Of a stretch of DNA of 26,817 nt, positions 18,107-23,675 are shown piece after piece. Location: NCBI GenBank assembly GCA_017304275.1, contig JAFKKW010000460.1, forward strand, positions 1 to 26,817, read 5' to 3'. Under the pieces are notes generated by a model. The model saw only the letters and a program-made list of their open reading frames with translations. It was not told the origin of the DNA and did no database searches. The translations under genes and the position numbers were made by a program. How positions within the stretch are numbered: the first letter of the stretch is position 1; each line of letters opens with the position of its first letter. The DNA is from Hyphomicrobiales bacterium. GTDB lineage: Bacteria > Pseudomonadota > Alphaproteobacteria > Rhizobiales > Hyphomicrobiaceae.

Positions 18107-18529
18107 TCAGCCGACGATTTCCTTGGCCGTGAAGTTGAGCTTGATCTCGCGCGCGGCCGACTTCGGGCTGTCCGAGCCGTGCACCGAGTTCTCGCCCTTG
18201 GAAACCGCGAACTTCTTGCGGATCGTGCCGCGCTCGGCTTCCGACGGATCGGTCGCCCCCATGATCTCGCGGTACTTGGCAACGGCATTCTCGCCCTCGA
18301 GCACCTGAAGCACGATCGGCTCCGAGGTCATGAAGCTGACGAGCTCCTTGAAGAAGGGGCGCTCCTTGTGCTCGGCGTAGAATTCCTGCGCCTGGGCCTT
18401 GGTCCACTTGACCCGCTTCTGGGCGACGATGCGCAGTCCCGCATTCTCGATCACGGCGTTGATCTCGCCGGTCAGGTTGCGCTTCGTCGCGTCAGGCTTG
18501 ATGATGGAAAATGTGCGCTCTTTGGCCAT
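18107..18529 (-). CDS. ndk: Nucleoside diphosphate kinase
   Basis: A 140-aa enzyme that balances nucleoside triphosphate pools by passing the gamma phosphate through a phospho-histidine. The family signature is complete: RTFSIIKPDATKRNLTGEI at the N-terminus, the substrate helices KERPFFKELVSFMTSEP, then GATDPSEAERGTIRKKFA, and the active-site loop ENSVHGSDSP with His117. The length is standard. It is transcribed alone on the minus strand, bounded downstream by a strong terminator and upstream by a region containing the palindrome CCGGCTTATAAGCCGG. A purine-rich AAAGAGAG site lies just before the ATG. Confidence 0.97.
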   Translation of the reverse strand: MAKERTFSIIKPDATKRNLTGEINAVIENAGLRIVAQKRVKWTKAQAQEFYAEHKERPFFKELVSFMTSEPIVLQVLEGENAVAKYREIMGATDPSEAERGTIRKKFAVSKGENSVHGSDSPKSAAREIKLNFTAKEIVG

Positions 18530-18897
18530 CGTGCTCTCTTTGGATCCCCGTTTCGTTCAATTTTTCGGGCTGCTTCGGCCCGGCTTATAAGCCGGTCGCC
18601 GGTTCGCCAGAAGGCGGCGCCTTATCGCAGGCTGGAAGTCCGGCTGCCAAAACGAGAAAATGCCCTGTAAAAGCCCGGATTCAATGTTGATCAGACCCCA
18701 AAGTGCAAATTGCTGGGGACTGTTCCGGTTCTCCGTGACGGGCATGTGAAGCAAGGCGGGCCGATAACGCATCTTGTGGATGGTTTGCACGCACGAAAGG
18801 ACGGGGACATGACACGGCGGCCATGATCGGACGGACGAAGCGTACGGCGCAGCCTGAAGACTTGGACCGGCAGTCTGACATCATGGTATGAGCGGGA
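18530..18897. other. Divergent intergenic region between ndk and the GYF-domain gene
   Basis: 368 bp with no credible gene. It must contain the promoters of ndk (-) and of the GYF-domain gene (+). On the minus strand TTATAA lies in the centre of a 16-bp palindrome (18580-18595), 51-66 bp before the ndk start, and is a reasonable -10 candidate; the -35 is unclear. A short out-of-frame ATG at 18888 overlaps the start of the GYF gene. Nothing else was recognised. Confidence 0.4.
18580..18595. promoter_or_regulatory. Perfect 16-bp palindrome upstream of ndk
   Basis: CCGGCTTATAAGCCGG is fully self-complementary and centred on TATA, at the distance from the ndk start where a -10 box would be expected. 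It could be an operator overlapping the promoter, or simply a hairpin in the leader. No known regulator site of this form is recognised. Confidence 0.35.
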
Positions 18898-20400
18898 ATG
18901 AGTGGATCTGCGTCAGATATTCAATGGTTCATCGCCCGGGACGGTAAGCAGCACGGACCCGTGACAGATGCCGAGCTCAAGAAGATCGTCGAGCTCACGC
19001 ATCTGAAGCCGACGGACCTTGTCTGGCGCCAGGGGTTCACGGACTGGCGGGCCGCGGCCGCGGTGTTCCCCGAGCTTGCCGGGCCCAAGACCCCCGCTTC
19101 TCCGCCGATCCGCGACACTGGATCTGCGGCGCAGCCGTCCGCAGAGTTGAAGTCCACGTCGCCGGCCCTCGACCCGACCCCCATCAAGGGCTCGGCCTCA
19201 CAGCACTATCAAGCGGCGGCGGAACGCGCACCTCAGCAGGACACGTGGCGCGCCGAGCGGGAGCCGACGCGCACTGAGCCGACACGCACCGAGCCAATCA
19301 TCACACGGCCGCTCGGCACGCCGACCGTCCGGACGGCAGGCACGCTAACGGCACCCGCTCATAATGCGGCATCCAACACGCAGGGCTTGAGCGTCACGGG
19401 TCCCGTGACAGCGGGCCGAGGCGCCGCGCCGGCAACCCTGGGATCACCGGCGCCGCGCCCCACCCCCGACGGCCGCAGGCCGGCCGATCTGTCGTCGCAA
19501 CCGCGTCCCGAGCCGCCCGCGACATCGCGCGGCCGCAAGCTGGCGCTGGTCGCCACTGGCCTTCTCGCCATGACCGGCGCGGGCGCCTGGCTGTCGAGCG
19601 CGTACAAGGACGACGTATTCACATATATGCAGACCGACGATGCGGAGACGGTTTCGACCGCAACCGCCGCGACCGCCGCCGCCATTGCGCCCTCCGCGCC
19701 GGCCACGACCGCTGCCGTGCCCACCGCCGTGACGGACCCCAACTCGCCCGACGCGATCGATCGCAAGCTGCAGGGCCGGGGCATGTGGGTCAGCGTCAAG
19801 CAGGAGTTCCCGGAGTGGTATCAGGCCCGCGTCACCGAGGTCGCCCGCCTGTCGTCGGAGAACAAGCAGCAGGCCGAGATCACGCGATACCTCGTCGGCG
19901 AACTCGTAACCCTGCGTCGCGAGAACGCCAAATATGCTCTGGCCGCCAGCACGAGCCGACACAAGGAGCTGGCGGCGGCCTTCCTCGCCAACCTGAACAC
20001 CCTGTCGCAGGAAAGCGGCGACGATTGCTACGAGTTCATCTCGAAAGGCGAGTTGAGCCCGACCATCGTATCGCGCATGGATGACCCGGCGAAGAGCACG
20101 CAGATAGAAGCTCAGGTGGCCGCCGTGCTGGGCGCGATCGCCGAAGGCAGGAAGCAGCCGGCCGAGCACGCGGCTCCCGTCAAGACCGACTACGACGTGC
20201 TCGCCGGCGAGCTTGGTCGTCTCGGCTGGACACAGGCCGACATGCAGCTCTTCGCCAATCCGAAGGCTCTGGCGCAGGCGCCGCGCGCGCGCGTCTGCAG
20301 CATGCTGAAGGACTGGTTCACGGCGCACCTCGCCATCCAGGATCCGAGCACGCAGGAGCGCCTCCTGTTCGAGACCCTGAAACCCGTCATTTCCGGTTAG
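18898..20400 (+). CDS. GYF_2 (DUF4339) domain protein with one membrane segment
   Basis: A 500-aa protein of unknown function. Residues about 8-58 are a GYF_2 domain (IQWFIARDGKQHGPVTDAEL ... DLVWRQGFTDWRAAAAVFPE), with the W-x-GPV and VWRxGFxxW pattern of that family, thought to bind proline-rich peptides. Residues about 60-210 are a disordered Pro/Ala/Thr-rich linker with short EPTRT repeats. One transmembrane helix follows (about 213-231: LALVATGLLAMTGAGAWLSS). An Ala/Thr-rich stretch leads to a helical C-terminal domain of about 245 residues (LQGRGMWVSVKQEFPEWYQA ... MLKDWFTAHLAIQDPSTQER) that has three cysteines or fewer and no enzyme motif I can name. With the GYF domain inside the cell, the C-terminal domain would face the periplasm. 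It lies upstream of the ABC-F gene across a repeat pair, so probably not in its operon. Confidence 0.7.
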   Translation: MSGSASDIQWFIARDGKQHGPVTDAELKKIVELTHLKPTDLVWRQGFTDWRAAAAVFPELAGPKTPASPPIRDTGSAAQPSAELKSTSPALDPTPIKGSASQHYQAAAERAPQQDTWRAEREPTRTEPTRTEPIITRPLGTPTVRTAGTLTAPAHNAASNTQGLSVTGPVTAGRGAAPATLGSPAPRPTPDGRRPADLSSQPRPEPPATSRGRKLALVATGLLAMTGAGAWLSSAYKDDVFTYMQTDDAETVSTATAATAAAIAPSAPATTAAVPTAVTDPNSPDAIDRKLQGRGMWVSVKQEFPEWYQARVTEVARLSSENKQQAEITRYLVGELVTLRRENAKYALAASTSRHKELAAAFLANLNTLSQESGDDCYEFISKGELSPTIVSRMDDPAKSTQIEAQVAAVLGAIAEGRKQPAEHAAPVKTDYDVLAGELGRLGWTQADMQLFANPKALAQAPRARVCSMLKDWFTAHLAIQDPSTQERLLFETLKPVISG

Positions 20401-20413
20401 CGCCACATCGCCC

Positions 20414-20536
20414 CTGGGTCCCGGCTCTGCGCGGCTGCGCCGCTCGGCCGGGATGACAACGGGGTGGCATAGGCTCTCAGGCTGTCATCCCGGCCAAGCG
20501 ACGGCGTAAGCCCGAGCGCAGAGCCGGGACCCCGGG
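20414..20536. repeat. Dispersed palindromic (REP/BIME-like) repeat pair, copy 3
   Basis: Two arms of 45-52 bp face each other between the GYF and ABC-F genes. The left arm (20414-20458) opens CTGGGTCCCGGCTCTGCGC and closes CGGCCGGGATGACA. The right arm (20483-20534) opens TGTCATCCCGGCC and closes GCGCAGAGCCGGGACCCC. The spacer is about 24 bp. Together they could form one very long hairpin. The outer sequence is the same as in copy 1. Confidence 0.65.
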
Positions 20537-20595
20537 ACCACTTGCGCCGCCCCCGCGTGACAACCGCCCGCCAAGCGGCTATTCGCCTGCGAGCC

Positions 20596-22491
20596 ATGCT
20601 GCACATCAACGACCTCACCTACCGCATCGAAGGCAAACCGATCCTCGAGGACGCGACGGCGGCCATCCCCGAGGGCCACAAGGTCGGCCTCGTCGGCCGC
20701 AACGGCGCGGGTAAATCGACGCTCCTGAAGCTGATTGCCGGCGACCTCCACGCCGACCAGGGCGGCATCACGATTCCCCGCGGCGCCCGCATCGGCCGCA
20801 TCGCTCAGGAAGCCCCCGGCGGCGAGGAGAGCCTGATCGACTGGGTGCTGTCCACCGACATCGAGCGCGCTTCCCTTCTTTCCGAGGCGGAGACGGCCAC
20901 GGACCCGCATCGCATCGCCGAGATTCAGATTCGCCTCGCCGACATGCGCGCCCACGCCGCGCCCGCGCGCGCAGCCAGCATCCTCGCCGGCCTCGGCTTC
21001 GACGAGGAAGCCCAGCAGCGCCCCTGCCGCGCCTTCTCGGGCGGCTGGCGCATGCGCGTCGCGCTCGGCTCGGTGCTGTTCCTGGAGCCGGACATCCTGC
21101 TCTTGGACGAGCCGACCAACTACCTCGATCTCGAAGGCACGCTCTGGCTCGAGAGCTATCTCAAATCCTACCCGCACACGGTCCTGATCGTCAGCCACGA
21201 CCGCGACCTCCTCAACCGCGCGGCAGGCGCCATCCTGCACCTCGACCGCGGTAAGCTCACGCTCTACACGGGCGGCTACGACGACTTCGAGGAGACGCGC
21301 CGCGCGCGCCAGCGCCTCGAACTGAAACTCAAGAAAAAGCAGGACGACGAGCGTCGGCGCATCCAGGCCTTCATCGACCGCTTCAAGGCCAAGGCGACCA
21401 AGGCCAAGCAGGCGCAGAGCCGCGTCAAGTATCTCGCCAAGATGCAGCCGATCGCCGACCAGATGGAAGACCGCGTCGCGCCGTTCGCGCTGCCGAGCCC
21501 CGAGAAGCCGCTCGCAAGCCCCCTGATCCGCATCGAGAAGGCCACAGCCGGCTATGATCCGGCGCATCCCATCCTGACCGGCCTCGATCTGCGCATCGAC
21601 CAGGACGACCGCATCGCGCTCCTGGGCGCCAACGGCAACGGAAAATCGACCTTCGCCAAGCTGGTCGCCGGAAAGCTGACGCCGCTGAGGGGTGACGTTT
21701 TCGGCACCGGGCGCATCACCGTCGGCTACTTTGCCCAGCACCAGCTCGACGAGTTGAACCCTCAGTCGACGCCCTTCGATTACGTCGTCAAACTGATGCC
21801 CGAGGCAACGGAGGCCCAGCGCCGCGCCCGTCTCGGCACCTGGGGCTTCGGCGCCGACAAGGCCGACACCAAGTGCGGAAACCTCTCCGGCGGCGAGAAA
21901 GCACGCCTGCTGCTGGCCCTGACCGCCTTCCACGCGCCGCACCTCCTGATCCTCGACGAGCCGACCAACCATCTGGATGTCGACAGCCGCGAGGCGCTGA
22001 TCCACGCCATGGCCGAGTACGAAGGCGCCGTGATCCTGATCAGCCACGACCGCCACTTGGTCGAGGCCACCGCCGACCGCCTGTGGCTGGTCGCCGACGG
22101 CACGGTCAGATCCTACGACGGCGATATGGAGAGCTATCGCGCCGAGCTGTTGCAGGCGCGCACGCCAAGAGCCGAACGGCGAACGGCTGCAAACGATGAA
22201 AACCGCGCCAGCCGCGCCGACCAGCGCAAAGCCGCTGCCGACCGCCGCGCCGAGCTGGCGCCGCTGAAGAAGACAATGCAGGCGGCGGAGAAAGCGGTCG
22301 AGAAACTCACCGCCGAGCTGGCCGCACTCGATGCGAAGCTCGCCTCTCCCGATCTCTACACCGACGCCGCCAAAGCGAGCCGCATCTCACTCGAACGCGG
22401 GCAGACGGCGAAGCGCCTCGCCGAAGCCGAAGAAGCCTGGCTTACCGCCACCAGCGCCTACGAGGCCGCCGAGCAGGCGGCAACGGCATAG
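20596..22491 (+). CDS. ABC-F family ATP-binding protein (Uup/EttA-like translation factor)
   Basis: A 631-aa soluble protein with two fused ABC ATPase domains and no membrane segments, the mark of the ABC-F family, which binds the ribosomal E site and relieves stalled or slow translation. First domain: Walker A GRNGAGKS (34-41), signature FSGGW (147-151), Walker B LLLDEPTNYLD. The linker between domains is charged helix (RQRLELKLKKKQDDERRRIQ), the P-site tRNA interaction motif region. Second domain: Walker A GANGNGKS (344-351), signature LSGGE (430-434), Walker B LILDEPTNHLD and HDRHLVE. A C-terminal extension of about 85 residues (LKKTMQAAEKAVEKLTAELA) is a coiled coil like that of Uup, so Uup or YheS-type is the best guess. 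The frame is open to 20542, but homology starts at MLHINDLTYRIEGKPI. Confidence 0.92.
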   Translation: MLHINDLTYRIEGKPILEDATAAIPEGHKVGLVGRNGAGKSTLLKLIAGDLHADQGGITIPRGARIGRIAQEAPGGEESLIDWVLSTDIERASLLSEAETATDPHRIAEIQIRLADMRAHAAPARAASILAGLGFDEEAQQRPCRAFSGGWRMRVALGSVLFLEPDILLLDEPTNYLDLEGTLWLESYLKSYPHTVLIVSHDRDLLNRAAGAILHLDRGKLTLYTGGYDDFEETRRARQRLELKLKKKQDDERRRIQAFIDRFKAKATKAKQAQSRVKYLAKMQPIADQMEDRVAPFALPSPEKPLASPLIRIEKATAGYDPAHPILTGLDLRIDQDDRIALLGANGNGKSTFAKLVAGKLTPLRGDVFGTGRITVGYFAQHQLDELNPQSTPFDYVVKLMPEATEAQRRARLGTWGFGADKADTKCGNLSGGEKARLLLALTAFHAPHLLILDEPTNHLDVDSREALIHAMAEYEGAVILISHDRHLVEATADRLWLVADGTVRSYDGDMESYRAELLQARTPRAERRTAANDENRASRADQRKAAADRRAELAPLKKTMQAAEKAVEKLTAELAALDAKLASPDLYTDAAKASRISLERGQTAKRLAEAEEAWLTATSAYEAAEQAATA

Positions 22492-22542
22492 TCCGTTCCG
22501 TATTGGAGGAAAACGCCGGCTCAGTCTGCGGAAGCGCGTCTG

Positions 22543-22563
22543 CACTCCGCCGTCGCCGGAGTG
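22543..22563. terminator. Hairpin downstream of the ABC-F gene, possible terminator
   Basis: CACTCCG and CGGAGTG form a perfect 7-bp stem with a 7-nt loop, 52 bp after the ABC-F stop. There is no T run, so it could be another dispersed palindrome, not a true rho-independent terminator. Confidence 0.35.
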
Positions 22564-22598
22564 ACGTTGAGTTTGGACTGCCGTATCTCGCACCTGTA

Positions 22599-22653
22599 AC
22601 GTCATCCCGGCATCATGGCGAAGCCATGCTGCGCATGGACGGCCGGGATCCAG
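22599..22653. repeat. Dispersed palindromic (REP/BIME-like) repeat, copy 4
   Basis: It opens ACGTCATCCCGGCATCATGG and closes CATGGACGGCCGGGATCCAG. Its reverse complement matches the unit at about 17884-17938 almost exactly (about three differences in 55 bases). The internal CATGGCGAAGCCATG is a nested palindrome. Confidence 0.7.
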
Positions 22654-22732
22654 TCACGCCGATTGCTCGCAAAGCCATGTTTCCGCTCAGTCGGGAAGCC
22701 TCCTTGAGCTTTCCCCGATCCCACCAGAACCA

Positions 22733-22758
22733 GGAACCTGTCGGCACCGCATCGCGTT
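22733..22758 (+). promoter_or_regulatory. EcfG-type general stress response promoter for the DUF7282 gene
   Basis: GGAAC (22733-22737), a 17-bp spacer, then CGTT (22755-22758). This is an exact match to the GGAAC-N16/17-CGTT consensus of the alphaproteobacterial general stress sigma factor EcfG. Transcription would start near 22765, leaving a leader of about 78 nt before the ATG at 22843. It stands between two genes on the correct strand. Confidence 0.65.
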
Positions 22759-22842
22759 CATCAGCCGCGGAGGCGTGCGGCGGCCCTCGAGGCACCGCAA
22801 GCGCATGGCGCCGCCTCCCCGACACACATGGAGGAAACCACC

Positions 22843-23229
22843 ATGATCCGACAAGGATTGTTACTGGCTTGCGCGCTGACGCTCGGCGCCGCGGCGGCCC
22901 GCGCGGAGAACGCGATCTCCACCGAAGGCCTCAAGGCTTCCACTACGGCGGTCACCGTCGGCACCGTCACCACCGAGAAGGACGGCTACGTCGTCGTGCA
23001 CAGGACGGACATCACCGGCACGCTTCCCGGCTCGATCATCGGGCACGCCCCCGTCAAAGCCGGTCAGAATGCCGAGGTAACCGTCAATCTCGACAAGCCG
23101 GCAGAGCCGGGCACCAAGCTCATCGTCATGTTGCACGAGGAAGGAAACAACGACACCGTGCTCGATGCGGCGGACAAGCCGGCCAAGGCCGACGGCAAGG
23201 TGGTCCAGCAGACGGTGACGGTGCAGTAA
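22843..23229 (+). CDS. Exported protein with DUF7282-like domain
   Basis: A 128-aa protein of unknown function. Residues 1-22 are a signal peptide (MIRQGLLLACALTLGAAAARA, cleavage probably ARA|ENA), so it is periplasmic or secreted. The remainder is one beta-rich domain. VTTEKDGYVVVHRTD, TLPGSIIGHAPVKAGQNAEV and GTKLIVMLHEEGNNDTVLDA resemble the DUF7282 module known best from surface proteins of haloarchaea, in which a similar GFVVIHD...GSVIG...L(D/E)xDNDGxYD order is seen. The ATG at 22843 is chosen over the ATG at 22828 because GGAGG lies 8 bases before it. It has its own EcfG-type promoter and ends 84 bp from the next, opposite gene, so it is probably a single stress-induced gene. It could also be described as a small cupredoxin-like fold, but no copper ligands are clear. 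Confidence 0.72.
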   Translation: MIRQGLLLACALTLGAAAARAENAISTEGLKASTTAVTVGTVTTEKDGYVVVHRTDITGTLPGSIIGHAPVKAGQNAEVTVNLDKPAEPGTKLIVMLHEEGNNDTVLDAADKPAKADGKVVQQTVTVQ

Positions 23230-23275
23230 AGGCAGCGGAGCAATCGCTGTAGGACAGGACGGATCATGAGCAGCG

Positions 23276-23296
23276 GACGACCCGAACGGGATCGTC
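23276..23296. terminator. Possible terminator hairpin between convergent genes
   Basis: GACGACCC-GAAC-GGGATCGTC forms an 8-bp stem with one bulged A, lying between the ends of the DUF7282 gene and the small minus-strand gene. It lacks a strong T run on either side. Confidence 0.35.
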
Positions 23297-23313
23297 GGTT
23301 TGCTCGTTGCGGA

Positions 23314-23532
23314 TCAGGTGAACTGCGGTCGGTCGTCGATGATCTGGCTCAGAAGCTGGCACGCCGTCTGTTCCGGCCGCTCCCTGTCGTGCGCTTGCGC
23401 CGCGCCCCGCGTGACGCCGTCCCGTCCCCAGTAGAGCACGGAGACGATATCACCTTCGACGCGAAACGTCGCGTCGTGATACTTGCCATCCTTGGCAATA
23501 CTGAACGCGGTCGGCCGGCAGGCGTCCGTCAT
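23314..23532 (-). CDS. Small hypothetical protein
   Basis: A 72-aa protein, unrecognised but likely real. The start ATG at 23532 (MTDACRPTAFSIAK) has a strong GGGGAGG site 7 nt upstream on the minus strand; an ATG at 23550 is an alternative. The centre (YHDATFRVEGDIVSVLYWGRD) looks like a small antiparallel beta sheet, and the end (PEQTACQLLSQIIDDRPQF) like one helix. The composition and the 'FRVEGDxVxVxYWG' flavour resemble small hypothetical proteins common in Hyphomicrobiales, for which no function is known. An overlapping plus-strand frame (23266-23553) looks less protein-like and is rejected. Confidence 0.55.
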   Translation of the reverse strand: MTDACRPTAFSIAKDGKYHDATFRVEGDIVSVLYWGRDGVTRGAAQAHDRERPEQTACQLLSQIIDDRPQFT

Positions 23533-23675
23533 TTTCGCCTCCCCATTCAATGACGTAGAAAGCGTACCTTGAATCGCCTGGTTGGAAATTACGGGCGATT
23601 ACGTACCGCATCCTTCCGCCGACGGCCGATCGCGACGACGACCGGACCCGCTGAAATATCGGCGGAATTCTCGTT

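Larger units (their letters stand above)
22492..22842. other. Intergenic region with repeat elements and an EcfG-type promoter
   Basis: 351 bp between the ABC-F gene and the DUF7282 gene. It holds a CACTCCG/CGGAGTG hairpin (22543-22563) that may end ABC-F transcription, the palindromic repeat at 22599-22653, the EcfG-type promoter at 22733-22758 and an untranslated leader of about 80 bp. Nothing coding was recognised. Confidence 0.6.

Noticed and set aside
18557..18790. Short minus-strand frame upstream of ndk (77 codons)
   Set aside because: No ribosome site, covers the presumed ndk promoter, and the product has no sensible pattern.
22503..23252. Plus-strand 249-codon frame over the repeat and the DUF7282 gene
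   Set aside because: Runs through a palindromic repeat and is Arg/Gly/His-rich; the DUF7282 frame has a signal peptide and ribosome site.
23266..23553. Plus-strand open frame over the small hypothetical gene
   Set aside because: It has no ribosome site and an unconvincing Arg/Pro-rich product, while the minus-strand frame has GGGGAGG and a compact protein pattern.
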